Counted from the first letter of the stretch, positions 7,566-16,677 are shown. The stretch: 20,144 nt of DNA from Mesorhizobium sp. (GCA_019509685.1 JAEKLU010000255.1:1-20144); one strand, 5' to 3'. Notes: generated by a model not told the origin, from the letters alone. A program made the numbers and translations.

Positions 7566-8105
7566 TCAGCGCACCTGGTCGAGCAAGCGCTTGCACTCCA
7601 GGAGGTCGAACAGCGCCTCCTGCAGCAAGGCGCGGTTGTCGCGCGACAGTTTCGAGGAATCCGGCTGTACGGGGCCTTCCTCGTCGCCTTTGCCAAGGCC
7701 GAAGAAGCGGCGGCTGGGCTTCACCTTGGGTTGGCCGACCAGCGCGTCCTCGTCGCCACGCGGCTGGGCGCCGGAGGTCAGCGGCACCTGATCGGCCTGC
7801 CGGCGCTGCGCGATCGCCTCGACGGCCGCCATGTCGCCATTGCCAATGGCGACCAGAAAATGATTGCCATTCTCGCGCAACAGCTTTTGCACGCCCTTGA
7901 TTGTGTAGCCCTGGTCGTAGAGCATATGTCTTATGCCCTTGATCAGTTCGACATCCTGCGGCCGGTAATAGCGGCGGCCGCCGCCGCGCTTCATCGGCTT
8001 GATCTGATTGAAGCGCGTTTCCCAGAAACGCAGCACATGCTGCGGCAGGTCGAGATCTTCCGCCACCTCGCTGATGGTGCGGAACGCATCGGGGCTCTTG
8101 TCCAT
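7566..8105 (-). CDS. MerR-family transcriptional regulator
   Basis: A 179-residue protein. The N-terminal winged helix-turn-helix (about 9-78) reads [22 protein letters not shown], then [18 protein letters not shown] and a [12 protein letters not shown] helix, typical of MerR regulators. The region from about 100 to 150 is low-complexity and polar, with a final helix ([19 protein letters not shown]) likely to dimerise. No cysteine pattern of a metal sensor is present. It ends the block plsX-fabH-ihfA-merR, an arrangement common in Rhizobiales, 132 bases after ihfA. Its regulon is unknown to me. The start at 8105 gives the standard N-terminus. A near-palindrome at 8133-8149 upstream could be a self-regulation site. 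Confidence 0.88.
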   Translation of the reverse strand: MDKSPDAFRTISEVAEDLDLPQHVLRFWETRFNQIKPMKRGGGRRYYRPQDVELIKGIRHMLYDQGYTIKGVQKLLRENGNHFLVAIGNGDMAAVEAIAQRRQADQVPLTSGAQPRGDEDALVGQPKVKPSRRFFGLGKGDEEGPVQPDSSKLSRDNRALLQEALFDLLECKRLLDQVR

Positions 8106-8132
8106 GGGCGAAACCTCACGCTGGACGGAGAT

Positions 8133-8149
8133 CGGGTCAATTGATCCCG
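8133..8149. promoter_or_regulatory. Near-palindrome upstream of the MerR-type gene
   Basis: CGGG-TCAATTGA-TCCCG is symmetric apart from one base, with a perfect 8-bp core. It lies 28-44 bases before the MerR start, between that start and a possible promoter (8172-8201: TTGACG, 18 bases, TCATAA on the minus strand). It is a candidate operator; MerR operators usually sit inside the promoter spacer, which this one does not. Confidence 0.35.
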
Positions 8150-8171
8150 AATCGATCCTTATTTCAGCGAT

Positions 8172-8201
8172 TTATGACACGATATTCAAGCCCGGCGTCA
8201 A
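8172..8201 (-). promoter_or_regulatory. Possible promoter of the MerR-type gene
   Basis: On the minus strand TTGACG (8201-8196) and TCATAA (8177-8172) are spaced by 18 bases, 67 bases before the start codon. The match is moderate. Confidence 0.35.
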
Positions 8202-8237
8202 ACGTGCAGTGGTTTTCAACCGCATTCGCCGCCAGAA

Positions 8238-8561
8238 CTATTTGCCGCTTTTGGTCTTGCTGTTCTGATGCGAGCGCAGGATCCGGCTCTTGAGCACGTT
8301 CGACGATTTGAAGGTCATCACCCGCCGCGGCAAGATCGGCACTTCCTCGCCGGTCTTCGGATTGCGGCCGATGCGCTCGTTCTTGGAGCGGACATGGAAG
8401 GTGGCAAAGGACGACAGCTTGACCGTCTCGCCCCGAACGATGGCTTCGCAGATCTCATCGAGCACGGCCTCGACGAGCTCGGCCGATTCCGTGCGCGACA
8501 AGCCGACCTTCCGGTAAACGGCTTCGGCAAGGTCGGCACGCGTCAGTGTCTTTCCCCCCAT
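8238..8561 (-). CDS. ihfA: Integration host factor subunit alpha
   Basis: A 107-residue HU/IHF-family protein. The N-terminal helices ([21 protein letters not shown]) and the beta-arm [20 protein letters not shown] are clear. P68 in RNPKTG is the intercalating proline of the arm tip. The C-terminal tail ([11 protein letters not shown]) is slightly longer than in E. coli. IHF alpha dimerises with IHF beta, bends DNA sharply and helps shape promoters, replication origins and recombination sites. It sits after plsX-fabH and before a MerR gene, the usual rhizobial order. It has its own likely promoter at 8614-8642, so it need not depend on the fabH transcript. Confidence 0.96.
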   Translation of the reverse strand: MGGKTLTRADLAEAVYRKVGLSRTESAELVEAVLDEICEAIVRGETVKLSSFATFHVRSKNERIGRNPKTGEEVPILPRRVMTFKSSNVLKSRILRSHQNSKTKSGK

Positions 8562-8613
8562 GCGACCGTCCCATCAGTTCGCAGAAAACGTAAATCGATA
8601 CAGGCAACGGCGG

Positions 8614-8642
8614 AGCCTAAGTAATTGATCCGGCAAGGTCAA
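8614..8642 (-). promoter_or_regulatory. Likely promoter of ihfA
   Basis: On the minus strand TTGACC (8642-8637) and TAGGCT (8619-8614) are spaced by exactly 17 bases and lie 53 bases before the ihfA start. This is a good alphaproteobacterial housekeeping match. Confidence 0.55.
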
Positions 8643-8666
8643 GAACCGAACCGGACTGTTCGGCAC

Positions 8667-9638
8667 TTACCAGCGAAGTAGTACCGCGCCCCAGGTGAAA
8701 CCACCACCCATTGCCTCGAGAAGCACCAGATCGCCCTTCTTGATGCGGCCGTCGGCGACGGCCACAGAAAGCGCGAGCGGCACCGAGGCAGCCGAGGTGT
8801 TACCGTGCAAATCGACGGTGACCACCACTTTATCTTCGGCAATCCCGAGCTTCCTGGCGGAAGCGTCAATAATTCGTTTATTGGCCTGGTGCGGCACGAA
8901 CCAGTCGAGGTCCTGGGCCGTGATGCCGGCTTGGGAAAAGGTCGCCTCGATAACGTCGGTGATCATGCCGACGGCGTGCTTGAAAACTTCGCGACCTTCC
9001 ATCCTGAGATGACCGACGGTGCCAGTCGTCGAAGGGCCGCCGTCGACGAAAAGCTTGTCCTTATGGGCGCCATCCGAACGCAGGCTCGCCGCCAGCACGC
9101 CATGATCGGCAATGCCGCCAGCACCCTCCTGCGCTTCCAGGACCAGCGCGCCGGCGCCGTCGCCAAACAGAACGCAAGTCGACCGGTCGTTCCAGTCGAG
9201 GATGCGCGAGAAGGTTTCGGAGCCGATCACCAGCACGCGTTTGGCCAGCCCGCCGCGGATATAGAGATCGGCGGTGGTGACCGCGTAGACGAAGCCGGAG
9301 CACACAGCCTGCATGTCGAAGGCAAAGCCGTGATGCATGCCGAGCCTGTTCTGGATCTCGACGGAGGTCGCCGGAAAGGTGTTGTTGGGCGTCGAGGTCG
9401 CCAGCACGATCAGGTCGATATCGGCGGGCGTCAGTCCGGCGCTGTCGAGCGCGGCGCGCGCAGCCGCCTCACCCAGCGAAGCCGTCGTCTCGTCGTCGGC
9501 AGCGACATGGCGCTGGCGGATGCCGGTGCGCTGGACGATCCACTCGTCCGAGGTCTCGACCATGCCTTCGAAGTCGGCATTCTTCATGATGCGGCGGGGC
9601 AGCGCGGCACCGTTGCCGCGCACGACTGATCTGATCAA
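8667..9638 (-). CDS. fabH: Beta-ketoacyl-ACP synthase III
   Basis: A 323-residue KAS III. It condenses acetyl-CoA with malonyl-ACP to start fatty acid synthesis in the cytoplasm. The catalytic triad is complete: C113 in QAVCSGF, H250 in VPHQANKRI and N280 in HGNTSAAS. The glycine-rich [10 protein letters not shown] (158-167) and the C-terminal [13 protein letters not shown] are standard. Length is normal. The start is a TTG at 9638 (N-terminus [10 protein letters not shown]); AGGACAG upstream overlaps the plsX stop codon region. The 9-base gap to plsX implies coupling. No lesion was seen. Confidence 0.96.
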   Translation of the reverse strand: MIRSVVRGNGAALPRRIMKNADFEGMVETSDEWIVQRTGIRQRHVAADDETTASLGEAAARAALDSAGLTPADIDLIVLATSTPNNTFPATSVEIQNRLGMHHGFAFDMQAVCSGFVYAVTTADLYIRGGLAKRVLVIGSETFSRILDWNDRSTCVLFGDGAGALVLEAQEGAGGIADHGVLAASLRSDGAHKDKLFVDGGPSTTGTVGHLRMEGREVFKHAVGMITDVIEATFSQAGITAQDLDWFVPHQANKRIIDASARKLGIAEDKVVVTVDLHGNTSAASVPLALSVAVADGRIKKGDLVLLEAMGGGFTWGAVLLRW

Positions 9639-9647
9639 GGTTCTGTC

Positions 9648-10718
9648 CTATTCCTCGGCGTCGGCGGTGCCGCCGGATTTCCTGTTTGCCTGAGCACTCG
9701 GGTTGCGCGCATGGAACAGATCGAGGTCGGCCTCGATCCGGTCAAGCAGATTGTTGCGCACCATGTCATAGCCAAGCTCGATCGCCGCGGCGAAGCCGTC
9801 CGAATCGGCGCCGCCATGGCTCTTTACGACAATACCATTCAAACCCAGGAAGACGCCGCCGTTGGAGCGGCCGACATCCATCTTTTCGCGCAGCCGGTCG
9901 AAGGCGCCCTTGGCGAAAACATAGCCGATCTTGGCCATCAGCGTGCGGCTCATGGCGGCGCGCAGATAGCCGGCGATCTGCCTTGCCGTGCCTTCGGCTG
10001 TCTTGAGCGCGATATTGCCGGCAAAGCCCTCGGTGACGACGACGTCGACCGTGCCCTTGCCGATGTCGTCACCTTCGACGAAGCCGCGATAACTCATCGA
10101 GGCCATATTGGCCTCACGCAGCATGCGGCCGGCCTCCTTGACCTCTTCCTGGCCCTTGATCTCTTCGACGCCGACATTGAGCAGGCCGACGCTCGGCTGC
10201 TCGATGCCGAACACCGAGCGCGCCATGCCGGTGCCAAGGATGGCGAAATCGACCAGTTGATGCGCATCCGCGCCGATGGTGGCGCCGACATCGAGCACCA
10301 CGCTTTCGCCGCGCGTCGTCGGCCAAAGTGCGGCGATCGCCGGCCGATCGATGGTGGCCATGGTGCGCAGGCAGAATTTCGACATGGCCATCAGCGCGCC
10401 GGTGTTGCCGGCCGAGATACAGGCTTGCGCGCCGCCGTTCTTGATGGCCTCGACCGCCTTCCACATCGACGACTTCCAACGGCCATGACGCAGCGCCTGG
10501 CTCGGCTTGTCGTCCATGCGCACCGCGATCTCGCAATGGATGAATTCACTCACCTCGGCGAGTTTGGGGAACTTGGCGAGCTCGGGGCGCACCGCGTCCT
10601 CGCGACCATAGATGACGAAGCGGATGTCAGGGCGGCGGATGGCCACCGTCATCAGCGCCGGGATGACCACACTCGGTCCGTGATCGCCGCCCATGGCATC
10701 GATGGAAATTCTGATCAC
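9648..10718 (-). CDS. plsX: Phosphate acyltransferase PlsX
   Basis: A 356-residue PlsX. It converts acyl-ACP and phosphate to acyl-phosphate, the donor for PlsY in the first step of phospholipid synthesis, at the inner face of the membrane. The N-terminal [12 protein letters not shown], the central [15 protein letters not shown] and the [15 protein letters not shown] segment are family hallmarks. Length is typical. It is followed after 9 bases by fabH. Upstream lies DUF177 at 130 bases distance; rpmF, which separates them in E. coli, is not present in that gap. A possible promoter is discussed only weakly there (TTGTGC, 16 bases, TATTTT on the minus strand). Confidence 0.96.
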   Translation of the reverse strand: MIRISIDAMGGDHGPSVVIPALMTVAIRRPDIRFVIYGREDAVRPELAKFPKLAEVSEFIHCEIAVRMDDKPSQALRHGRWKSSMWKAVEAIKNGGAQACISAGNTGALMAMSKFCLRTMATIDRPAIAALWPTTRGESVVLDVGATIGADAHQLVDFAILGTGMARSVFGIEQPSVGLLNVGVEEIKGQEEVKEAGRMLREANMASMSYRGFVEGDDIGKGTVDVVVTEGFAGNIALKTAEGTARQIAGYLRAAMSRTLMAKIGYVFAKGAFDRLREKMDVGRSNGGVFLGLNGIVVKSHGGADSDGFAAAIELGYDMVRNNLLDRIEADLDLFHARNPSAQANRKSGGTADAEE

Positions 10719-10848
10719 GTAGTGCTTTTCTCACGGTTTGCCTGGCTTGCGGCGGACGCCTGCCAGAATAAGGGGGCTCGCGAAGGTTTGGCGAAAATAG
10801 CTGTTTTGCGCCTGCGCACAACCGACTTTTCCAAAATCCGAACCGCTC

Positions 10849-11403
10849 TCAGGATTTTCCGAGCAGCGAACGCAGCTTTTTCTGGAATTCGCTTTCTTCC
10901 GGCTGATCGTCGCTCGCGGCCTCGATCGCGGCCCCGGCCTTGCGCGGGTAAGGGTCGATCGCCAGGCCGAAAAACTGTTCGGCCAGCGCCCCGACATCGA
11001 TGAAGTCACCGGAAAAAGTCTCTGGGCTGTCAGGCCCATCGGCGTCCAGAATGATCTCGCCGCCGCCTTCGAAGCCCTCACGTCCAAGCTTCGATTCTTC
11101 CGGCAGAAGCAGCGCCTCGACCGGTTCGTCGATATGCGCGCTCACCGGATCGAGGGTTACGATGCAGGCCTGGGTGATATCGGCCTCGACATGACCGCTG
11201 ACCTTGACGCCGTTGCGCTTCCAGCGCTCCACCAGAAGCTCGGCGCGGTAGGTCTCGACCGAGAGCAGTTCGTGGTCGGCGGCAAGGGCGGCGCGCTGCC
11301 GCTCGTCGGCCTCGACGGTGACCGGCAAGCCCTTCTGCGGCAGCCGCGCGACATTGGCGATGAAGGAGACGGGGCTCTTCGGCTCGGCGTGTTTCATCTC
11401 CAT
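10849..11403 (-). CDS. DUF177 (YceD-like) protein
   Basis: A 184-residue protein of the DUF177/YceD family, acidic, with the family's central VSGHVEADITQACIVTL and the C-terminal DVGALAEQFFGLAIDPYPRK, where the DPYPR motif is characteristic. E. coli YceD is tied to large ribosomal subunit or rRNA maturation (encoded with rpmF); the exact role here is not established. It starts 3 bases after the stop of the cytochrome bc1 chaperone gene, so the two are co-translated. An ATG two codons later (MKHAEPK) is an alternative start. Ends 130 bases before plsX. Confidence 0.9.
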   Translation of the reverse strand: MEMKHAEPKSPVSFIANVARLPQKGLPVTVEADERQRAALAADHELLSVETYRAELLVERWKRNGVKVSGHVEADITQACIVTLDPVSAHIDEPVEALLLPEESKLGREGFEGGGEIILDADGPDSPETFSGDFIDVGALAEQFFGLAIDPYPRKAGAAIEAASDDQPEESEFQKKLRSLLGKS

Positions 11404-11406
11404 GTC

Positions 11407-11949
11407 CTACTCTGCCGCCGCGGCCGGAAACGCAACCTTGCCGGCAGTGATCGATTCGCTCTTTTGCCCAGCAAGTTCCCGGGACGCCTCGCAAACATAG
11501 TTCGCCAGCAGCGGAGCCTCCGACCAAGCGCCTGCTTCGGGCCTGACATTGCGGGCAAGGGCGGCGGCAAGGGCTGCGCGATCGTCTTCGCGCAAGGCGT
11601 CGTCATAAGCCGCGGTGCGGCCATAAAACATCTTAGCCAGCTTCTTCATGCGTTTGGGCACACCGACATCGCTGATGCCGAGTTCTCTCAGCGAATGCTC
11701 GACGTCGAGGAAGAACTCGTCGATCAGCACCTGCGCGACTTCGGCGGCCGCACCTTCCTCGCCCCGCAGCCTGTGCTGAAACAGGAACATGTGCAGCGAC
11801 AGCATCTCGAAGCGGCCGAGCGGCGTATCGGGTACATTCCAGTCGGAATAAAACACGGTTTGCCGCGCCGCCGCCACGATTTGTGCGTAGAGCGCGTCGG
11901 TAATAGCGCGGTTGGCATAGCGTTCACGACCAAAAAGGCGCTGGAACAT
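11407..11949 (-). CDS. Ubiquinol-cytochrome c chaperone (CBP3/UQCC1-like)
   Basis: A 180-residue protein of the family named after yeast CBP3, which helps cytochrome b synthesis and bc1 assembly at the membrane. The core motifs are visible: GRFEMLSLHMFLFQHRL, then VLIDEFFLDVEHSLRELGIS and DVGVPKRMKKLAKMFYGR. Start taken at the ATG at 11949 (MFQRLFGRE) with GGGAG about 9-13 bases upstream. The frame is open 18 codons further, but those residues are not family-like. It is the first gene of the DUF177-plsX-fabH run and is divergent from bamE, with about 117 bases between them. Confidence 0.9.
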   Translation of the reverse strand: MFQRLFGRERYANRAITDALYAQIVAAARQTVFYSDWNVPDTPLGRFEMLSLHMFLFQHRLRGEEGAAAEVAQVLIDEFFLDVEHSLRELGISDVGVPKRMKKLAKMFYGRTAAYDDALREDDRAALAAALARNVRPEAGAWSEAPLLANYVCEASRELAGQKSESITAGKVAFPAAAAE

Positions 11950-11991
11950 TGAGGGCGGTCTCCCGGGGACCTTTTGTTTGATTTGGCCTTG

Positions 11992-12007
11992 TTGCATCGG
12001 CATGCAA
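11992..12007. promoter_or_regulatory. Perfect inverted repeat in a divergent promoter region
   Basis: TTGCAT (11992-11997) and ATGCAA (12002-12007) flank CGGC exactly midway between the divergent bc1 chaperone and bamE genes. It is a good candidate for a dimeric regulator site acting on both. The regulator is unknown. Confidence 0.4.
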
Positions 12008-12066
12008 GCTGGTTTACCGGTTTTGCGGCCCAGCGCAAGTTGCGGGGATGTGATGGAGAATTGTTG

Positions 12067-12582
12067 TTGGGTGCGCTGAAATTCAAGTCGTTTCTTACGC
12101 CGTTGCCGGCGGGAATGGCCTCTCTCCTGGTGGCGGCCTCCGCGCTTTCAGCCTGCAATTCGTCGAAGATGTTTGGTGATCTTCATCCGAGCCAGACGCT
12201 GACGCAGGGCTATGTCATCGACCAGGCGGCCATCGACTCGGTGCCGGTGGGATCGAGCCGCGAACAGGTATTGTTGGCGTTGGGCACGCCGTCGACGACG
12301 GCGACCTTCGACAACGAGACGTTCTATTACATCTCGCAGACGCGCAAGCGCTACGTCGCCTTCGCCAAGCCAAGGATAGTCGACCAGCATGTGCTTGCGG
12401 TCTATTTCGGCGCCGATGGGCGCGTCACGCAAATCGCCAATTACGGCCTGAAGGACGGCAAGGTCTTCGACTTCATCTCGCGGACCACGCCGACCGGCGG
12501 CAAGGACCAGAACTTCCTCAGCCAGATCATCAACGGCGCGAGCAAGCTGGCTCCCGGTATCCCCGGCGGCGGCACGCCATAA
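12067..12582 (+). CDS. bamE: Outer membrane assembly lipoprotein BamE/SmpA
   Basis: About 171 residues from a TTG at 12067. A lipoprotein signal peptide ends in the lipobox LSAC, the lipidated cysteine being residue 30. The mature part carries the SmpA/OmlA fold: VPVGSSREQVLLALGTPS, then FYYISQTRKRYVAFAKP and VYFGADGRVTQIANYGL. BamE is a small partner of BamD in the complex that inserts beta-barrel proteins into the outer membrane. GGAG 8 bases upstream favours TTG 12067. An ATG at 12115 would leave only 13 residues before the lipobox. The frame is open further upstream without lipoprotein-like residues. It is monocistronic, with a strong terminator. Confidence 0.9.
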   Translation: MGALKFKSFLTPLPAGMASLLVAASALSACNSSKMFGDLHPSQTLTQGYVIDQAAIDSVPVGSSREQVLLALGTPSTTATFDNETFYYISQTRKRYVAFAKPRIVDQHVLAVYFGADGRVTQIANYGLKDGKVFDFISRTTPTGGKDQNFLSQIINGASKLAPGIPGGGTP

Positions 12583-12606
12583 GTTTCTACAAGCTTTCGA
12601 CAAACC

Positions 12607-12640
12607 AAGACCCGCCGGATCGCCTGCGGGTCTTTTTGTT
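12607..12640 (+). terminator. Terminator of bamE
   Basis: AAGACCCGC (12607-12615) pairs perfectly with GCGGGTCTT (12626-12634) across a 10-base loop, followed by a run of T up to 12636. It lies 24 bases after the bamE stop. Confidence 0.92.
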
Positions 12641-12791
12641 TGATCCGCCCCGCGGCATGCGATCGGTTTTCAACGCGTGCGACGTGCGGAAGGGCTATCT
12701 TACGGATTTTTTGTTTCGGCCCGGGAAAGGACCAGCTTGTCACCGGCAGGGCAAAGCACATATCAGATCCGAAGGGTTGGGGGCTTTGACA

Positions 12792-13337
12792 ATGAGCAGT
12801 GACGATCATGCGGCGCTGGAGGGGTGGATGGCGACGGGGACGCCGGACCGGCAAACGGTGACGGCGGACTGGCTGGCGATCGATCCGCCGGCAATCGAAG
12901 GCGTAAGAATCAAGGAAATCAGGCCTGTCGCGACTTCGAACGGCTATCTTACCGAGGTATTTCGCGACGAGTGGGGCCTGGACGGCCTGCCTGTCGGCCA
13001 GGTCTTTCAGCGGACGATGTATCCAGGCGCAGTGACCGGATGGCACGCGCACGTTCGGACGCTCGACCGGCTTTTCTGCTCCGTCGGCAGCGTCCGCATC
13101 TCGCTCTATGACGGGAGAAAGGCTTCGCCGACCTTCGGTGCGCTGTGGCACAAGATTGTCGGCCCCTTGCGCCCGTCGCTCGTCATCATCCCGGCAGGCG
13201 TATGGCATGGCGTGGTTTCGCTCGGACCGGAAACGGCGTTGCTGCTCAACCTCGTCGACAGGGCCTACGCCTACGACGCGCCCGACCACCGGCGCCTGCC
13301 TCCGGACACCGAACACATTCCCTACAGACTGGTGTAA
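12792..13337 (+). CDS. RmlC-like cupin, dTDP-4-dehydrorhamnose 3,5-epimerase-related
   Basis: A 181-residue single-domain cupin of the RmlC type. QVFQRTMYPGAVTGWHAH (70-87) matches the strand carrying the catalytic histidine. VRISLYDGRKASPTFG (101-116) and LVIIPAGVWHGVVSL (130-144) are the next family strands, and HIPYRLV ends the protein. RmlC makes dTDP-4-keto-L-rhamnose, but the histidine contexts (GWHAH) and the shortened tail differ from canonical RmlC. A sugar-nucleotide epimerase or a bound-sugar cupin of polysaccharide synthesis is likely. The ATG at 12792 is the first in-frame start with a fitting N-terminus, though its ribosome binding site is weak. The next gene starts 1 base after its stop, so the pair is one unit. 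Confidence 0.8.
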   Translation: MSSDDHAALEGWMATGTPDRQTVTADWLAIDPPAIEGVRIKEIRPVATSNGYLTEVFRDEWGLDGLPVGQVFQRTMYPGAVTGWHAHVRTLDRLFCSVGSVRISLYDGRKASPTFGALWHKIVGPLRPSLVIIPAGVWHGVVSLGPETALLLNLVDRAYAYDAPDHRRLPPDTEHIPYRLV

Positions 13338-13338
13338 C

Positions 13339-14331
13339 TTGGCAGAATCCAGCCAACCCGTTGCTGTTGGAAGGCGCGAGCCGCTGGTCTCGGTCGTCAT
13401 CGCGACGCACAACCGCCCAGTGGTATTGCGGCAGACCTTGAGAAGCGTCGTGGCCCAGACGTTGCAGGACTGGGAGACCATCGTCATCGGCGACGCCTGC
13501 CGAGCGGACACCGCGGCCGTAGTCGCTTCCTTTGGCGATCCGCGTATGTCCTATATCGATCTGCCGGTGAACTACGGTGAACAATCGGGACCGAACAATA
13601 TCGGCTTTGCCAGGGCGCGCGGCCGCTTCGTTGCCATCCTGAACCACGACGACCTCTGGTTTCCCGATCATCTCGCCGCTACAACCGGATGGGCCGACGC
13701 AACCAGCGCCGACGTGGTCATCGCGCGCAGCGTGGTCGTTCATCCCGATCACGAAGCCGGCGGAAAGAACGAGCTTTTCGGATACGGCAAAGGCGGCTTT
13801 TACGACCCCGTCCTTACCAAGGGATTTGGTTCAGCCCAGGTGGTTCGGCGCAAGGCCATTGACCGGCTGGGACCTTGGCGCCCGGCCATCGAATGCTATT
13901 GCGAGAGCTCACAGGACTGGCTGTTCCGGGCATGGCGCAAGGGAGCGACAATCGCAACGCTGCCGCATGTAACCGTGCTCGCGCTGCATTCAGGCTCGCG
14001 CGAAGGAAGCTATGTCACGGACAGAGCGCAGGAGCAGGAGAAACTCGTCCGCGCCATGGATGCGCCCGATGCCTTGCGCGCAGAACTTCTGGCCAGCGTC
14101 GTTGACCCGAAGTCGCCGCGTCCGTTCAATTATTTCAAGCGAAGGTTTCTGGCCGCCGTATTCGGCGTCCATCCGAGAGCCCGGGAGTTCCGACGCAAAT
14201 ATGTGCCCGGGTCGTATATTGACGCGTTACGCAAAGTTCGAGGCCTTTCGCCGATGCCCGAGCGCGAACCGGGCGTCAAGGAGTTGCTGGACCGCTACAG
14301 CAAAAGCAGTGAACCGCCGAAAGCCGGATGA
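13339..14331 (+). CDS. Family 2 glycosyltransferase
   Basis: A 330-residue GT-A protein. The N-terminal nucleotide-sugar motif VSVVIATHNRP (17-27), the SGPNNIGFARARGRF segment (83-97) and the metal/donor site NHDDLW (102-107) are diagnostic of GT2. The tail from about residue 280 is basic and hydrophobic (FKRRFLAAVFGVHPRAR) and may touch the membrane. Start taken at TTG 13339, one base after the upstream stop; the frame is open further left, but that part is the shadow of the cupin gene. Acceptor and sugar are unknown. With the cupin gene it looks like a small surface-polysaccharide module. Closed by the terminator at 14385-14414. Confidence 0.85.
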   Translation: MAESSQPVAVGRREPLVSVVIATHNRPVVLRQTLRSVVAQTLQDWETIVIGDACRADTAAVVASFGDPRMSYIDLPVNYGEQSGPNNIGFARARGRFVAILNHDDLWFPDHLAATTGWADATSADVVIARSVVVHPDHEAGGKNELFGYGKGGFYDPVLTKGFGSAQVVRRKAIDRLGPWRPAIECYCESSQDWLFRAWRKGATIATLPHVTVLALHSGSREGSYVTDRAQEQEKLVRAMDAPDALRAELLASVVDPKSPRPFNYFKRRFLAAVFGVHPRAREFRRKYVPGSYIDALRKVRGLSPMPEREPGVKELLDRYSKSSEPPKAG

Positions 14332-14384
14332 GCACTTCACCCAACCATTGCCGTCCTTGACAAATAGGCGAGCCCTCTCAAACA

Positions 14385-14414
14385 AAAACCCGCGGGATCG
14401 CTCCCGCGGGTTTT
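14385..14414. terminator. Bidirectional terminator between the glycosyltransferase and hppA
   Basis: AAAACCCGCGGGA (14385-14397) and TCCCGCGGGTTTT (14402-14414) are perfect 13-base arms around a TCGC loop. The A-rich arm and T-rich arm give T-runs on both strands, so it serves the convergent plus-strand glycosyltransferase and minus-strand hppA. Confidence 0.94.
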
Positions 14415-14435
14415 ATCTTGGAACGAGCGCAGCAA

Positions 14436-16577
14436 TCAGCCGTGCGCGAGCACGGCAAGCAGCAGCAGTGCGACGATGTTGGTGATCTTGATCGCCGGGT
14501 TCACGGCCGGACCGGCGGTGTCCTTGTAGGGATCGCCGACGGTGTCGCCGGTGACCGAGGCCTTGTGCGCCTCGGAGCCCTTGAGGTGCTTGACGCCATC
14601 CTTATCGGTGAAACCGTCCTCGAACGACTTCTTGGCGTTGTCCCATGCACCACCGCCCGAGGTCATCGAGATGGCAACGAACAGGCCGTTGACGATGACG
14701 CCGAGGAGCGAGGCGCCGAGCGCCGCGAAAGCCGAGGCCTTGGAGCCGGAGATCAGCAGCACGCCGAAATAGACGACGAGCGGCGCCAGCACCGGCAGCA
14801 GCGACGGGATGATCATTTCCCGGATCGCCGCCTTGGTCAGGATGTCGACCGCACGCGCATAGTTCGGCTTGGAGGTGCCGGCCATGATGCCGGGATCCTC
14901 ACGGAACTGCTTGCGCACCTCCTCGACGATCGAGCCCGCGGCGCGACCGACAGCGGTCATGGCGATGCCGCCGAACAGATACGGGATCAGGCCGCCGAAG
15001 ATCAGGCCGGCGACAACGTAAGGATTGGAGAGGTCGAAGGAGACATCGCCCATGCCCTGGAAGTAGTGGTATTTGTCGCCATTGGCGGCAAAGAACTTCA
15101 GGTCGTTCGAGTAGGCGGCAAACAGCACCAGCGCGCCGAGGCCGGCGGAGCCGATGGCATAGCCCTTGGTCACCGCCTTGGTGGTGTTGCCGACCGCGTC
15201 GAGCGCGTCGGTGGAGTGGCGCACTTCCTTGGGCAGGCCAGCCATTTCGGCAATGCCGCCGGCATTGTCGGTGACCGGGCCGAAGGCGTCGAGCGCCACG
15301 ATCATGCCGGCGAGGCCGAGCATGGTGGTGACGGCGATGGCGGTGCCGAACAGGCCGCCAAGCTGGTAGGTGGAGATGATGCCGCCGACGATGACGATGG
15401 CCGGCAGCGCCGTCGATTCCAGCGAGACCGCGAGGCCCTGGATGACGTTGGTGCCGTGACCGGTCACCGATGCCTGGGCGATCGAGTTGACCGGCCGCTT
15501 GTTGGTGCCGGTGTAGTATTCGGTGATCACCACGATCAGACCGGTCACAACCAAGCCGATCAGGCCGCAGGTGAACAGGTTCTTGCCGGTGATGACCATG
15601 CCGGCAACGGTGCCGATTTCGCCCCAGCCGACGGTTGCCGATGTGGCGACACCCAGGCCGACGATCGACAGCAGGCCGGTGACGATCAGGCCCTTGTAGA
15701 GCGCGCCCATGATCGAACCGTTGGACCCGAGCTTGACGAAAAAGGTGCCGACGATCGAGGTCAGGATGCAGGCGCCGCAGATGGCGAGCGGATAAAGCAT
15801 CGCAGCGCCCAGCACCGCGCTGCCGCCGAAGAAGATCGCGGCCAGCACCATGGTGGCGACGACGGTCACGGCATAGGTCTCGAACAGGTCGGCGGCCATG
15901 CCGGCGCAATCGCCGACATTGTCGCCGACGTTGTCGGCGATGGTGGCCGGGTTGCGCGGATCGTCTTCCGGGATACCGGCTTCGACCTTGCCGACGAGAT
16001 CGCCGCCGACATCGGCGCCCTTGGTGAAGATACCGCCGCCGAGGCGGGCGAAGATCGATATCAGCGAGGCGCCGAAGCCGAGCGAGACCAGCGAGTCGAT
16101 GACGATGCGGTCATTGGGCTGCAGGCCCATCGGGCCGGTCAGGATGAGGTAGTAGATCGAGACGCCGAGCAGAGCCAGACCCGCAACCAGCATGCCGGTG
16201 ATGGCGCCCGACTTGAAGGCGATGTCGAGGCCGGCGGCCAGGCTGTTGGAGGCCGCCTGCGCGGTGCGCACATTGGCGCGTACCGAAACATGCATGCCGA
16301 TGAAGCCGGCCGCGCCCGAAAGCACGGCGCCGATCAGGAAGCCTATGGCCGCGGTAATGGAGAGCAGCCACCAGGCAAGCACCAGCACGACGACGCCGAC
16401 AATGGCGATGGTGGTGTACTGGCGGGCCAGGTAGGCTTGCGCGCCTTCGCGGATGGCGGCTGAGATTTCCTGCATGCGTGCATTGCCTTGGTCGGACGCG
16501 AGGACCGAACGTGTCGCCCAGATGGCGTACAGTATTGAAAGCAGGCCGCAGGCGATGACGGCGTAAAGTATGGTCAT
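14436..16577 (-). CDS. hppA: Membrane-bound proton-translocating pyrophosphatase, K+-insensitive type
   Basis: A 713-residue membrane pyrophosphatase of many membrane segments, which couples PPi hydrolysis to proton pumping across the inner membrane. The PPi site motif is [11 protein letters not shown] (189-199), followed by [20 protein letters not shown] (204-223) and the C-terminal [17 protein letters not shown]. The motif [18 protein letters not shown] (463-480) has lysine (K467) at the position that is alanine in K+-dependent enzymes, so it should be K+-independent. Start set at the ATG at 16577 with GAGGAAAA upstream; the open frame reaches 16706 but without family likeness. It is monocistronic, with a promoter at 16678-16706 and a long leader. 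The terminator at 14385-14414 follows. Confidence 0.96.
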   Translation of the reverse strand: MTILYAVIACGLLSILYAIWATRSVLASDQGNARMQEISAAIREGAQAYLARQYTTIAIVGVVVLVLAWWLLSITAAIGFLIGAVLSGAAGFIGMHVSVRANVRTAQAASNSLAAGLDIAFKSGAITGMLVAGLALLGVSIYYLILTGPMGLQPNDRIVIDSLVSLGFGASLISIFARLGGGIFTKGADVGGDLVGKVEAGIPEDDPRNPATIADNVGDNVGDCAGMAADLFETYAVTVVATMVLAAIFFGGSAVLGAAMLYPLAICGACILTSIVGTFFVKLGSNGSIMGALYKGLIVTGLLSIVGLGVATSATVGWGEIGTVAGMVITGKNLFTCGLIGLVVTGLIVVITEYYTGTNKRPVNSIAQASVTGHGTNVIQGLAVSLESTALPAIVIVGGIISTYQLGGLFGTAIAVTTMLGLAGMIVALDAFGPVTDNAGGIAEMAGLPKEVRHSTDALDAVGNTTKAVTKGYAIGSAGLGALVLFAAYSNDLKFFAANGDKYHYFQGMGDVSFDLSNPYVVAGLIFGGLIPYLFGGIAMTAVGRAAGSIVEEVRKQFREDPGIMAGTSKPNYARAVDILTKAAIREMIIPSLLPVLAPLVVYFGVLLISGSKASAFAALGASLLGVIVNGLFVAISMTSGGGAWDNAKKSFEDGFTDKDGVKHLKGSEAHKASVTGDTVGDPYKDTAGPAVNPAIKITNIVALLLLAVLAHG

Positions 16578-16677
16578 TGCCGAATTTTCCTCGATTGATG
16601 GCCCAAAAGAACCCCTCCCTGGGCCGTTGAGACGGGAGACGAATTGCCGGCAATCGGAATCCGCCCCTTCGCTGGCG

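Noticed and set aside
10719..10848. A search for rpmF between DUF177 and plsX, as in E. coli
   Set aside because: The 130-base gap has no frame resembling ribosomal protein L32; absence at this place is usual in alphaproteobacteria.
13108..13338. N-terminal extension of the glycosyltransferase frame
   Set aside because: The 77 extra codons overlap the cupin gene in another frame and lack any glycosyltransferase likeness; the GT2 fold begins after 13339.
14418..16463. A very long plus-strand frame (681 codons) opposite hppA
   Set aside because: It is a shadow of the GC-rich hppA codons: low-complexity, rich in D, G, A and H, with no family likeness. The minus strand carries an unmistakable pyrophosphatase.
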